From Mycobacterium montefiorense (GTDB lineage: Bacteria > Actinomycetota > Actinomycetes > Mycobacteriales > Mycobacteriaceae): a DNA stretch of 64,000 nucleotides. The stretch spans positions 180,413-244,412 of the forward strand of contig NZ_BFCH01000007.1 in the NCBI RefSeq assembly GCF_003112775.1, read 5' to 3'. Positions 1-9,675 of the stretch are shown one piece after another (the first letter of the stretch is position 1; every line of letters begins with the position of its first letter). A program made the translations under genes and the position numbers. The notes below the pieces were generated by a model that was given only the letters and a program-made list of their open reading frames with translations, was not told the origin of the DNA and did no database searches.

Positions 1-476
1 TGCCCGGCATGCGGGAGCGCCGCAGCGGCACGATCGTGAACGTCTCCTCGATCGGCGCTCAGGTGACGCCGGTAGGATCGGGCTACTACTCCGCGGCCAA
101 GGCGGCACTCGAAGGCATGAGTGGGGCGCTGCGCGGCGAGCTGGCTCCGCTCGGCATATCGGTGACAGTTGTTGAGCCGGGCGCATTTCGCACCGACTTC
201 GCCGGACGTTCACTGGTCCAATCAGCTACTGCCATAGATGATTACGCCGACACAGCTGGCCGACGACGCAAGGAAAACGACACCATGGACGGCAATCAGG
301 CCGGCGACCCGGCTAAAGCCGGCGCCGCGATCGTCACCGCTGTTGAATCCAGCGAGCCACCCGCCTTCTTGCTGCTGGGCCCCGACGCCCTGGCCCTGTA
401 TCGCTACACCGCGGACGCCCGCGCCAGCCTGATCGCGAAATGGGAACAGCTGACCGGTAGCACCAACCTGGACTGA
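1..476 (+). CDS. Short-chain dehydrogenase/reductase, C-terminal part (5' end outside window)
   Basis: The reading frame is already open at the left edge, so this is the 3' part of a longer gene. Visible are the SDR features that follow the cofactor domain: an IVNVSS strand and the catalytic pair in YYSAAK, followed by the usual VEPGAFRTDF stretch after the active site. This arrangement is that of a classical NAD(P)-dependent SDR, and the C-terminal tail resembles retinol-dehydrogenase-type members. The Rossmann glycine motif is missing only because it lies upstream. It converges on the flavin monooxygenase gene with a 9-base gap, so it is probably not part of that operon. The substrate cannot be told from this fragment. 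Confidence 0.9.
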   Translation, partial: PGMRERRSGTIVNVSSIGAQVTPVGSGYYSAAKAALEGMSGALRGELAPLGISVTVVEPGAFRTDFAGRSLVQSATAIDDYADTAGRRRKENDTMDGNQAGDPAKAGAAIVTAVESSEPPAFLLLGPDALALYRYTADARASLIAKWEQLTGSTNLD

Positions 477-485
477 GCGGCGGCG

Positions 486-1628
486 TCAGCCGCGGGCGAT
501 GCTTTTCGCTAGCGCTCGCGACTGTTTGGCCACATGGCCGATCAACCCGGGCCGGGTCAGCATCCCGTGGAAATACAGTCCATCAGCGGCGGGTGACGGC
601 GACAAATAAATCGGTACGCCATCGGGCGCGAGCACGCCCAGATGTCCGACCAGCGGCTCTAATCCGGCCCGGTAACCCGTCGCCGCGATGACCGCATCGG
701 GGTTGATTCTGCTGCCGTCGCCGAGGACGACGTCGCTATCCTCGAATCCGGCGACCGCGGGCACCACCTCGACGGATCCATCGCGGACCGCGTCGACGAC
801 CTCGGGATCGACGATCGTCGGCGCGACATCTAACCGATGCGCTCTGGCGAATGGGCCTTCCGCCGGCACCGGCAAGCCGAACTCGGTGAGATCCCCGAAT
901 GCCTTGAGGCGCGCGACGGTGGCGATCCGGTCCGATAGCCGCGCAGGCAGATGGTAGAAGGGGATCGATAGCACGTCGTTGGGCAGACCGGCAGGACCGT
1001 TGCGCGGCATGATGTTCGGCGGCGTGCGCACGGACAGCCAGACTTTAGCGGCGGCACCGGTGCTCAGGTCATGGGCGATTTCCATACCCGAGGATCCCGA
1101 GCCGACGACAAGTACTCGCTTGCCGGCATACGGCGCCGGATTGCGGTAGCCATGTGAATGCGACAACTCACCGGCGAAGCTGCCCGGCCAGTTGGGTAGG
1201 ACCGGCGTGTGCAGATAGCCGGTGGCCACCACGACATGTCGAGCCTCGATGTCGCCGTCGGATGTGCTCATCAGCCATCCCGACGGCTGCCGGTCGATCC
1301 GCTTGACCTCTGTGTTGACCTTTAGTTCGACACCCTCTTCGCGAGCGTGCTTTTCGAAGTGTTCGACGACCTGGTCGCGACTCGGATAGACCGGAGTCCC
1401 TTTCGGATAACGTCTTCCGGGTAGATGCGAGAACTGCCTGCCGGTGTTGAGTTTGAGCCGGTCATACCGACCGCGCCATGCTGCGGCGACTTCACCAGCC
1501 CGTTCGACGACCAGCGGCCGGATGCCCAGATCGTTAAGGCTCAGTGCCGCAGAGATTCCCGCCGGGCCGGCACCGATGATTACGACACCGCCATCACGCG
1601 CGTGCTGTTGTGTATCAATCATCAGCAT
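486..1628 (-). CDS. FAD/NADPH-dependent flavin-containing monooxygenase
   Basis: A 380-residue flavoprotein. It has an N-terminal FAD motif GAGPAG at about residues 19-24, a second dinucleotide motif GSGSSG at about 176-181, and between them the FMO/Baeyer-Villiger fingerprint F-x-G-x3-H-x3-Y (F151, G153, H157, Y161). These point to an NADPH-using oxygenase that inserts one oxygen into an organic substrate. The open frame extends further upstream, but that part overlaps the preceding ligase gene out of frame and is arginine-rich. I therefore start at ATG 1628, or at ATG 1622 two codons later. Neither has a strong Shine-Dalgarno. It is the last gene of the leftward operon; 64 bases separate it from the ligase. 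The substrate is unknown. Confidence 0.88.
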   Translation of the reverse strand: MLMIDTQQHARDGGVVIIGAGPAGISAALSLNDLGIRPLVVERAGEVAAAWRGRYDRLKLNTGRQFSHLPGRRYPKGTPVYPSRDQVVEHFEKHAREEGVELKVNTEVKRIDRQPSGWLMSTSDGDIEARHVVVATGYLHTPVLPNWPGSFAGELSHSHGYRNPAPYAGKRVLVVGSGSSGMEIAHDLSTGAAAKVWLSVRTPPNIMPRNGPAGLPNDVLSIPFYHLPARLSDRIATVARLKAFGDLTEFGLPVPAEGPFARAHRLDVAPTIVDPEVVDAVRDGSVEVVPAVAGFEDSDVVLGDGSRINPDAVIAATGYRAGLEPLVGHLGVLAPDGVPIYLSPSPAADGLYFHGMLTRPGLIGHVAKQSRALAKSIARG

Positions 1629-1692
1629 CCATTTCAATGTGTTAAGGGACGTCCGAGTTGGGTGGTGGACATGTCCCCCTGGCTTTCGGCGG

Positions 1693-3270
1693 TCAGCCCG
1701 CGCGCAGATCCTTGCGCAAAATCTTGCCGGTCGGCGATTTCGGGATCTTGTCGACGAACTCGACCTGGCGAATCTTCTTGAAGGGAGCCACTTTTTCCGC
1801 AACGAAGTCGATGACCTGACCCTTCGACAGCGCGACGCCATCCTGCCTTACCACGAACGCCTTCGGAATTTCTTCACCCGAGGAGTTATGGATGACACCG
1901 ACAACCGCGACGTCAGCGATCCCTGGATGGGTTAACAGGAGCGCCTCGAGTTCGGCGGGTGCGACCTGATAACCCTTGTATTTGATCAGCTCCTTGAGCC
2001 GATCCACGATATACACGCAGCCCTGCGCATCCACCCGCGCCAAATCACCGGTGTGCAGAAACCCGTCGGCGTCGATGATCTCCGCCGTCGCGGCAGCATT
2101 TCCCAAATAGCCCGCCATTACGTTGGGCCCACGGAAGCACAACTCACCCGATTCACTGAATCCTGAAGAGGGAACGGGTATTTCGTCCCCAGTCTCGATG
2201 TCGACGAGCTTGCTCTCCGAGTTCGGCACCGTCCACCCGCATGAGCTCACGGGAGCTACCGTGCCCGCCGGATGCCGGCCTTCGAGCGGGATCACGTGGC
2301 TGGCGGGGCTTAGTTCGGTCATCCCGTAGGCCTGCACGACGCAGCACCCGAGCCGTTGCATCACCGCCTTGGCGAGTTCTTCGTCCAGCGGCGCGGCCGC
2401 CGATGTCAGGGTGTGCAGGGACGATAGATCAAACGAATCAACCATCGGGTCTTTGGCCAGTGCCACGGCCACCGGCGGCGCGATATAAGCCTGCGTACAA
2501 CGGTAATCCTGTATGGCGGTCAGGAATTCGCCGAGGTCAAAGGCCGGCATGACGATCAGCCGGGCTCTGTCCCGCAGGGCGGCACACAGGAGCCCAGTCA
2601 ATCCGTAGCTGTGAAAGAAAGGAACCACCGCGATCAGTGTCTCATCGGGACCCACTCCTGACACTGGGTGCAATTGGGCTACGTTCGCGACCAGATTCCG
2701 ATGGGTCAGCATCACCCCCTTCGGTTTTCCGGTCGTCCCCGAGCTGTAGGGCAACACCGCCACATGTGTCGCGGGATCAAAGTCGACGTCCGGACTGCAG
2801 CTGCCCGTTGGACTTGCGTGTTCGTCAATATCGAGCAGCACGACATCACTGCCGGATATGCCCGCCGCGGACGCCGCCTCCTCGGCCTGCGCTCGCAATC
2901 GTGGGGCCGTTATCAGCAGTCGTGCGCCCGAATCCCGTAGCTGGCGGACGATCTCGTCCACGGTGAACAAGACATTGATCGGCGTGGCCGTTGCGCCTAC
3001 CCGCAGGATGCCGTGCAGGGCAGCCGCGAACGCCGAACTGTTGGGCGACAGCAGACCCACTACATCGCCGACACCGATTCCGCGGTGGGCCAGCATGGCG
3101 GCGAAGGACTCGATGCGGGTGACCAGCGCGCGGTAACTGACTTCGGTTTGGGTTGCGGTCTCGACCAGTGCGACGCGATCGCCGTCGGCCTCGTCAAGGT
3201 CGCCGAACACGTACTCGTACACACCGGTCTCCGGGATGACGACGTGGGGAAACGGACTTACGAAATTCAT
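1693..3270 (-). CDS. AMP-forming acyl-CoA ligase (4-coumarate-CoA ligase / FadD-like)
   Basis: A 525-residue member of the ANL (AMP-binding) family, which activates a carboxylic acid to its acyl-adenylate and then to the CoA thioester. The P-loop YSSGTTGKPKG lies at about residues 175-185. YGMTE, the HTGD motif and the C-terminal PTGK with the catalytic lysine all follow in order, and the length is normal. The sequence PFFHSYG before the active site is typical of the 4-coumarate-CoA ligase branch. Start ATG 3270 has a well-placed GGAG seven bases upstream; the longer frame would overlap the hydrolase gene. With the neighbouring beta-oxidation genes it probably supplies the CoA ester for degradation. 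The acid is unidentified. Confidence 0.92.
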   Translation of the reverse strand: MNFVSPFPHVVIPETGVYEYVFGDLDEADGDRVALVETATQTEVSYRALVTRIESFAAMLAHRGIGVGDVVGLLSPNSSAFAAALHGILRVGATATPINVLFTVDEIVRQLRDSGARLLITAPRLRAQAEEAASAAGISGSDVVLLDIDEHASPTGSCSPDVDFDPATHVAVLPYSSGTTGKPKGVMLTHRNLVANVAQLHPVSGVGPDETLIAVVPFFHSYGLTGLLCAALRDRARLIVMPAFDLGEFLTAIQDYRCTQAYIAPPVAVALAKDPMVDSFDLSSLHTLTSAAAPLDEELAKAVMQRLGCCVVQAYGMTELSPASHVIPLEGRHPAGTVAPVSSCGWTVPNSESKLVDIETGDEIPVPSSGFSESGELCFRGPNVMAGYLGNAAATAEIIDADGFLHTGDLARVDAQGCVYIVDRLKELIKYKGYQVAPAELEALLLTHPGIADVAVVGVIHNSSGEEIPKAFVVRQDGVALSKGQVIDFVAEKVAPFKKIRQVEFVDKIPKSPTGKILRKDLRAG

Positions 3271-3286
3271 GACTACTCCAGGTGAT

Positions 3287-4012
3287 TCAGTCGCTGGCGG
3301 CTTCGATGATTCTGTCGGCCAAACTAATTGGGTCGGTGAAGATGGTCTCGTGATTTCCCGGCATTTGAACGAGCCGGTGCGTCCCGAGCCGGCTGGATAG
3401 CCGGGGATGCCAGCCCCACTCACCGGGCGGCATCGCTATGTCGTCGGTGCACACCAAGTAGCTTTTCGGCGTGTCGAGTGCGTGGAACTTCTTCAGGTCC
3501 AATGGTTCGCTCATCGGCCCGAAGGGCTGAGGCGACAGCTGATCGTAGGTCCAGCATGCCGTCGCCAAGTCCGTGCCGTTGACGAATCTCTGTCGCCAAT
3601 ACTCGAATGGCATCGTCACGGTGTCGTCTGCCGACTCGGAGGCTAACTGTGTCAGGACCGTTCGATCCTCGAGCGGAATAGCATCAAGCAGACATTCGCC
3701 GTCGTTGAGCACAAAGCCGCTCACGAATACCAGGCGTTGGATGTGTTCCGAAATCGCTTCGGCCACCTTGCTGACGACGACGCCACCGTATCCGTGACCG
3801 ACCAGCACGATATCGGTCAGCTCATTGTCAATGACGAAATCCACGATGGAACGCGTCGTCTCGGCGTGGGTCACGGGGCAGCCAATATCCCGGCCATGAC
3901 CGGCAACGGTGGGACCACATGCATTGTGCCCCCGGGCATTCAACCGTTCGACGACCCGATCCCATGACGAGCCGTCATGCCACGCCCCGTGAACCAAGAC
4001 AAAAGTCGACAC
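3287..4012 (-). CDS. Alpha/beta hydrolase with the nucleophile Ser replaced by Gly
   Basis: A 241-residue single-domain alpha/beta-hydrolase of the EstC / plant esterase / hydroxynitrile-lyase type, with the opening HGAWHD oxyanion motif. The nucleophile elbow, normally GHSxGG, reads GHGYGG: the catalytic serine codon is GGA (Gly). A C-terminal histidine in GNHET is retained. Without the serine it should not work as an ordinary serine esterase, so it may be inactive, a lyase-like enzyme or a binding protein. GTG start at 4012, with a GGGGG-type ribosome site in the 12-base gap after the upstream monooxygenase. It is translated within the ligase/monooxygenase operon. The fold is clear, but the reaction is not. 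Confidence 0.85.
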   Translation of the reverse strand: MSTFVLVHGAWHDGSSWDRVVERLNARGHNACGPTVAGHGRDIGCPVTHAETTRSIVDFVIDNELTDIVLVGHGYGGVVVSKVAEAISEHIQRLVFVSGFVLNDGECLLDAIPLEDRTVLTQLASESADDTVTMPFEYWRQRFVNGTDLATACWTYDQLSPQPFGPMSEPLDLKKFHALDTPKSYLVCTDDIAMPPGEWGWHPRLSSRLGTHRLVQMPGNHETIFTDPISLADRIIEAASD

Positions 4013-4024
4013 CGCCTACCCCCG

Positions 4025-5206
4025 TTATACGAGCGGGGCGATGCGTTCGAGCACACCCAGCAGCGATTTACCGTAAATCTCATATCCGACATACGAATTC
4101 AGCGCGGCATGTCGGGCTGCGACGTTGGCGTCGCGCCAATATTGCTGCATGGCACTGGAATCAGCGAAGCTTCCTGCGCCGTGGACATTTATCAGCGTCT
4201 GTATCGCCTCGAGCACTTGACTGGCGGCGTAAGCGCACTGCGCGCGCGCTTGGGCGCGCAGTGGGTATCCCGCCTCACCGTTGACGATCTCACCCGCGTC
4301 CAAGGCATCGGCGACCTCAAACGCATGCAGTCTGGCGGTCCGCAGCTTTAGCTCGGCCTCCGCGACCTGTATCTGCACACCTGCCGAGTCACTTTGGTGG
4401 GTAAAAGACGTGTTGGTCAGCGGTTTTGACGTCGCTGTCGAAAGCACCAGGTCCGCGGCGGCTTGGCCGATGCCGAGCAGTGGCCCGACCAGAAGAAGAG
4501 CTGCGGCCGGAGCCAACGGAAGCTGATGTTCGGATTCATCTGCGGGCGTCCGCCCGTTCAGCAATGTGCCGAATGCGATCGCGCGGTGCTCCGGGACGAA
4601 AACGTCTTCAGCCAACAATGTTTGGCTCGCGGTACCGCGCATACCAACGGTGTGCCAGGTGTCGCGCAGTCGCACCTCGGAGGCCGGCACGAAGCACAGA
4701 AAAGTCTCCATGTCGCGTTCGTCCTGATCGGGCACCAGGACGCCGATGGATGCCCAGTCGGCGTGCGGAGCGCCCGATGCGTATGACCAGCTTCCGCTGA
4801 TCGAGAACCCGCCCGCCACGCGTCGCGCCCTGCCCGGGGCCAGTCCGCCGGCGATCCGGGCGTCGGGCGCACTGAAGATTTCGGATTGAGCCTGCTCCGA
4901 CCCATGCCTGGCCACGATTGCGGCCCCGGCCCCGATGATCACCAGCCACGCAGCCGATGCGTTTGCGTGGCCGAGAGTTTCGGCGATCTCGAGCACCGTC
5001 CGTTGCTGGGCTTCCAAACCGCCGAACCGAGCTGGCTTGAGCAAGCGGAAGAAGCCGGCCTCGGCCAGGGCATCGATCGCCTCGTTCGGCAGCCTGCGCG
5101 TGGCCTCGCTCGCCAACGTGCTTTCACGAAGCAGCGGCTGCAATCGCACCGCACTGGCCAACAGCTCCTCATGTGCTGTGGGACACTGCGCTGACGTTGA
5201 TGTCAT
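4025..5206 (-). CDS. Acyl-CoA-dehydrogenase-fold flavin monooxygenase (HsaA/DszC-like)
   Basis: A 393-residue protein with the acyl-CoA dehydrogenase fold. Its C-terminal half matches the Acyl-CoA_dh_2 type found in two-component flavin hydroxylases: INVHGAGSFADSS, then WRDANVAARHAALN. The dehydrogenase glutamate region is not recognisable. This branch (HsaA, DszC and relatives) oxygenates substrates with reduced flavin from a separate reductase; no reductase is visible in this window. Start ATG 5206 has GGAG five bases upstream, and the extra upstream frame is not protein-like. It is the first gene of the leftward operon, divergent from the AraC regulator, and would do the first oxidation of the pathway. 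A simple dehydrogenase remains an alternative. Confidence 0.85.
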   Translation of the reverse strand: MTSTSAQCPTAHEELLASAVRLQPLLRESTLASEATRRLPNEAIDALAEAGFFRLLKPARFGGLEAQQRTVLEIAETLGHANASAAWLVIIGAGAAIVARHGSEQAQSEIFSAPDARIAGGLAPGRARRVAGGFSISGSWSYASGAPHADWASIGVLVPDQDERDMETFLCFVPASEVRLRDTWHTVGMRGTASQTLLAEDVFVPEHRAIAFGTLLNGRTPADESEHQLPLAPAAALLLVGPLLGIGQAAADLVLSTATSKPLTNTSFTHQSDSAGVQIQVAEAELKLRTARLHAFEVADALDAGEIVNGEAGYPLRAQARAQCAYAASQVLEAIQTLINVHGAGSFADSSAMQQYWRDANVAARHAALNSYVGYEIYGKSLLGVLERIAPLV

Positions 5207-5511
5207 CTCACTCCGATCACGCGTACGAAATCCGTTGTCGGGTAACGCTTTCACAGCGAGGCTAGAGCCGCTAGGCCCGCGATACCTCTTATCAGTACAG
5301 TTCGCGCAACGTTTGAGACACTTTGCTACGCATGCCGAGGTTCGAGCTCTCAACGGTTGTGGAAATCCGCAAACGCCCAATTGCGAACGTCCCGCAATCG
5401 CGAATGGGACGGTGTGACGTCCGCCACATTAAGCGATCCGTACAGGCACTTGCCGCGAATGCCCGACTAGTCCGGTCAGCGGACTACAAAGCAGCAGAAG
5501 CGGAGTTCGAA
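5207..5511. promoter_or_regulatory. Divergent promoter region of the catabolic cluster, with direct repeats
   Basis: A 305-base gap separates the first gene of the leftward operon from the AraC regulator gene and must carry both promoters. Two similar 9-mers in direct orientation, AATTGCGAA at 5379-5387 and AATCGCGAA at 5396-5404, start 17 bases apart. AraC-family proteins often bind direct half-sites, so these could be the operator of the neighbouring regulator. This is an inference from position and repetition only. No clear -10/-35 pair is assigned. Confidence 0.35.
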
Positions 5512-6543
5512 ATGGGCGAGAAAAGCGGATCGGCAATCGTCGCGGAACTCAAGACAACCGACACCTTCAAGCAAGTCGCCAAATTCTTTCCGTGTATCCA
5601 AGCGCTTGGCCCGCTGGACCGCCGGAAACCGGTTTCGCTGACCCAACGCGCCGGCAGTGTCGGCCCCATCACAGTCCTTGACCTGGCATTGAATGTCGAT
5701 GCCTGCATTCGGTGCTCCCATGATCGGCCGTTTTACCAAGTCAATATTCTTGCGTCCGGCCAAATGGAGCTATTCCAGCGTGGCTCTTCGATTACCTATG
5801 CGCCCGGTCTGGCGACTATTTGCCTGCCCGAGGGTGAACTGATGGTCCCTCGGTGGCAAGCGGGCTGCCGAATGATTGCGTTGCGGGTAGGCCGAAATGC
5901 GCTCGAGGACACTCTCGGCGAAGCGCTCGGGCGCCCGTTGACCACACAGATCGAATTCAAGCCGTCCATGGTCACCACCAAAGGACCGGCGCGCAGCTGG
6001 ATGCACATGTTCACCGTGTTCGCCCAGGAGCTCTTTCGAACTGACAGTGCCCTGTCACAACCGCTGGTGGCGACTCCATTCGTGGACAGCTTGCTGCATG
6101 CGCTGCTACTTGCCGCGGACCACCCATACCGCGATGTGCTCGCAGAACGGACCAAACTTGTTGCACCCCATAGTATTCGGCCAGCAGTGGACATCATCGA
6201 ATCGGAGCCGCATCTGCCGCTGACGATCACCTCCCTAGCAGCTGAATGCCATGTCAGTTCGCGCGCCCTGCAGCAGAGCTTCGTCCGCCATATGGGTATG
6301 TCGCCGATGACTTACCTGCGGCAGGTGCGGTTGAGGCGCGCGCATGAGGAGCTCATCAACGCCGATCCTTCGGTCGAAACCGTGGCATCGATCGCCAAGC
6401 GCTGGGGATACACGAACCCCGGACGCTTCGCCGCGGCACACGCCGCCCGGTACGGCGAAACGCCGGCGGCCACGCTGCGCGGGTCGGGCCGGGCAATCCC
6501 CGTCCCGCAGCGCGACACCACAGCACGTACCACCAGGGCGTAG
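5512..6543 (+). CDS. AraC-family transcriptional regulator
   Basis: A 343-residue regulator. The C-terminal third carries the two helix-turn-helix motifs of the AraC family: ITSLAAECHVSSRALQQSF and, about 50 residues on, VASIAKRWGYTNPGRFAAAH. The N-terminal half is a cupin-like sensor of the AraC_binding_2 type (ILASGQMELFQRG, then YAPGLATICLPEG). The upstream frame is open, but I start at ATG 5512, which has GGAG six bases before it and leaves room for divergent promoters. Its place between the two arms suggests it controls both in response to a pathway substrate. The effector is unknown. Confidence 0.9.
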   Translation: MGEKSGSAIVAELKTTDTFKQVAKFFPCIQALGPLDRRKPVSLTQRAGSVGPITVLDLALNVDACIRCSHDRPFYQVNILASGQMELFQRGSSITYAPGLATICLPEGELMVPRWQAGCRMIALRVGRNALEDTLGEALGRPLTTQIEFKPSMVTTKGPARSWMHMFTVFAQELFRTDSALSQPLVATPFVDSLLHALLLAADHPYRDVLAERTKLVAPHSIRPAVDIIESEPHLPLTITSLAAECHVSSRALQQSFVRHMGMSPMTYLRQVRLRRAHEELINADPSVETVASIAKRWGYTNPGRFAAAHAARYGETPAATLRGSGRAIPVPQRDTTARTTRA

Positions 6544-6580
6544 GCAATGTGAAGGCGCACCACCGCATTAAATTGCAATC

Positions 6581-7495
6581 ATGAGTATCGACTTCAAAGC
6601 CCTGGGCCAAGAGCTGTCCAACTGGGGACGCTGGGGTGCGGCCGATCAGATCGGCACGCTAAACCTGGTTACTGCCAGTCACATTCAAGCTGCCGCCGGC
6701 GAAATCGTCACCGGCAAGGTATTCCAGTTGAGCATTCCGGTCGGGAAGGACGGGCCGCAAAACGGGTTTATCGGTCGGGTCAATCCCGTTCACCTAATGT
6801 CCATGCAACCCGGCAACTGGGATCCTGACGGCCCGCAGGTGGCCGACGATTGGATCGTCATGCCGTTGCAGTCCGGCACTCAGTGGGACGCCCTGTCGCA
6901 CATCGCTTACGACGGCAAACTGTATAACGGCTATGGCATCGACCAAGTCAGTGCCCTCCATGGCGCCCAGCAATTGGCGGTTGATGCTTTCAGCGATCGA
7001 ATCGTCGGCCGAGGCGTACTACTCGACATCGCTCGACTGCATGGTGCCGATTGGTTGAGGCCCGGTACCGCGGTCACCGTCGGCGACCTCGAGGAGGCCG
7101 AGCGCGCACAAGGCGTGACCGTCGGTGATGGCGACTTTCTCCTGGTTCGCACCGGTTGGCGGCAGCGCTTAGCAAGAGAAGGAAAGGACGGGTGGATGGA
7201 GGCCGAGCCCGGACTGGGTATCGACTGTCCACGCTGGCTGCGTGACCGGCGCGTCGCCGCTATCGGCGCGGATAACTGGGCCGTCGAAGTCGTGCCAAGT
7301 CAAACGGCGACCCTGCTACCGCTGCATTGCATCTTGATCCGCGACATGGGCATGCCGCTGGCCGAGATTCTCGATCTGGATGCGCTATCGCAAGACTGCG
7401 CGGCCGATGGCAAGTGGAGCTTCATGTTTGTCGCCCCACCGCTTCGCATCAGCGGGGCCGTTGGCTCCCCGACCACACCGATTGCGATCAAGTAG
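6581..7495 (+). CDS. Cyclase-family metal-dependent hydrolase (PF04199-like)
   Basis: A 304-residue protein of the cyclase / kynurenine-formamidase-like family. The metal-site region reads SGTQWDALSH where the formamidase signature is HxGTHxDxPxH. The Q-W variant is, as I recall, frequent in longer actinobacterial and fungal members, so this is probably a subfamily trait and not damage. The N-terminus (NWGRWGAADQIGTLN) is also typical of that long branch. It lies 37 bases after the AraC gene in the same direction and could be cotranscribed. The likely role is hydrolysis of an amide, lactone or ring intermediate; the substrate is unknown. Confidence 0.85.
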   Translation: MSIDFKALGQELSNWGRWGAADQIGTLNLVTASHIQAAAGEIVTGKVFQLSIPVGKDGPQNGFIGRVNPVHLMSMQPGNWDPDGPQVADDWIVMPLQSGTQWDALSHIAYDGKLYNGYGIDQVSALHGAQQLAVDAFSDRIVGRGVLLDIARLHGADWLRPGTAVTVGDLEEAERAQGVTVGDGDFLLVRTGWRQRLAREGKDGWMEAEPGLGIDCPRWLRDRRVAAIGADNWAVEVVPSQTATLLPLHCILIRDMGMPLAEILDLDALSQDCAADGKWSFMFVAPPLRISGAVGSPTTPIAIK

Positions 7496-7570
7496 GCGCC
7501 GCTCACTGGGCCATGTTCTTTCGACCTACCCAAACCCGCGCCGGTGTCCCAGCGCGACCGAGAATAGCTT

Positions 7571-7605
7571 CGCTATTTTGGAGAGGATTATTCTCCAAAA
7601 TAGCG
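7571..7605. promoter_or_regulatory. Perfect 14-bp inverted repeat with 7-nt centre (operator or hairpin)
   Basis: The left arm CGCTATTTTGGAGA (7571-7584) and right arm TCTCCAAAATAGCG (7592-7605) are exact reverse complements around GGATTAT. The element lies 75 bases after the cyclase stop and about 70 before the thiolase start. It is AT-rich for this genome and has no T-run after it. The position suits an operator for a dimeric (TetR-like) regulator of the thiolase genes. A hairpin terminator for the upstream gene is the main alternative. Confidence 0.6.
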
Positions 7606-7675
7606 AGACCCATTACGATCGGAAACGAATCAACGGGGCCGTATCGAAACCCTCGTACAACGATCGGAGCCCACC

Positions 7676-8896
<1,221 letters not shown>

Positions 8897-8898
8897 CC

Positions 8899-9675
8899 AT
8901 GCCGAGCATGCTCAACCTCGACCGGCCCCGTGACGGCGTCGTCATCCTGCGCTTGAACCGGCCCGAGCGGCTCAACGCGATCAACGCGGTGATGCAATCC
9001 GAATTGATCCAGGTCTTCGGCGATTTAGCCGACGACGGCTCGGCGCGCGCTGTCGTTCTCACGGGCACCGGGCGGGGCTTTTGCGCCGGAATCGATATGC
9101 GCGACTTCGGGCCCGGCATGCTCGAGGCCACGGCGCCCGCACTGGACCGGATGCGGTTTCAGGAGAGGATGGCAGCATTGGCCGAGGCTCTGCGCGCGTT
9201 GCCCGCGCCCGTCGTCGCCGCCGTCAACGGCCCGTGCGTCGGCGCGGGATTCGCGCTCTGCCTCGCCTGCGACATCCGTATCTGTTCGGCGGCAGCATCA
9301 TTCGGTAATGCTGCGATCCTGCTCGGGTTGTCGGGCGCCGAGATGGGCATGAGCTATCACCTCCCCCGCATCGTCGGGACCAGCGTCGCGGCGGACTGGA
9401 TGCTCACCGGTCGCACAGTGTCGGCCCCGGAGGCCGAACGGCGCGGTCTGGTCAGCGAGCTCGTCGAGCCGGATCGGCTGACCGACCGTGCGGTCGAGTT
9501 GGCATCGTCGATCGCAGATCTTTCCCCGCTGGGGGTGCAGCTGACCAAGCGCGCGCTGCAGGTCAACACCGACGCGGCGAATCTCTCCTCGGCGCTGGAG
9601 TTGGAGAACCGCAATCAGGTGATCTCGCACGCCACCGAGGAAGCGGCCGCGCGCCGGCAGAAGTGGTCGAAGTGA
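8899..9675 (+). CDS. Enoyl-CoA hydratase/isomerase family protein
   Basis: A 258-residue crotonase-fold protein. The oxyanion-hole sequences are present: GRGFCAGIDMRDF near residue 60 and the second at NGPCVGAGFALCLACDIR, followed by FGNAAILLGLSGAEMG, where catalytic glutamates usually sit. Such enzymes hydrate 2-enoyl-CoA or do related isomerisations and ring openings. ATG 8899 follows the thiolase stop by two bases; GTG 8893, overlapping the stop as GTGA, is an alternative. It is translationally coupled within the thiolase-hydratase-CoA-transferase-dehydrogenase set. It is probably the hydration step of that pathway, but the exact substrate is not deducible. Confidence 0.9.
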   Translation: MPSMLNLDRPRDGVVILRLNRPERLNAINAVMQSELIQVFGDLADDGSARAVVLTGTGRGFCAGIDMRDFGPGMLEATAPALDRMRFQERMAALAEALRALPAPVVAAVNGPCVGAGFALCLACDIRICSAAASFGNAAILLGLSGAEMGMSYHLPRIVGTSVAADWMLTGRTVSAPEAERRGLVSELVEPDRLTDRAVELASSIADLSPLGVQLTKRALQVNTDAANLSSALELENRNQVISHATEEAAARRQKWSK

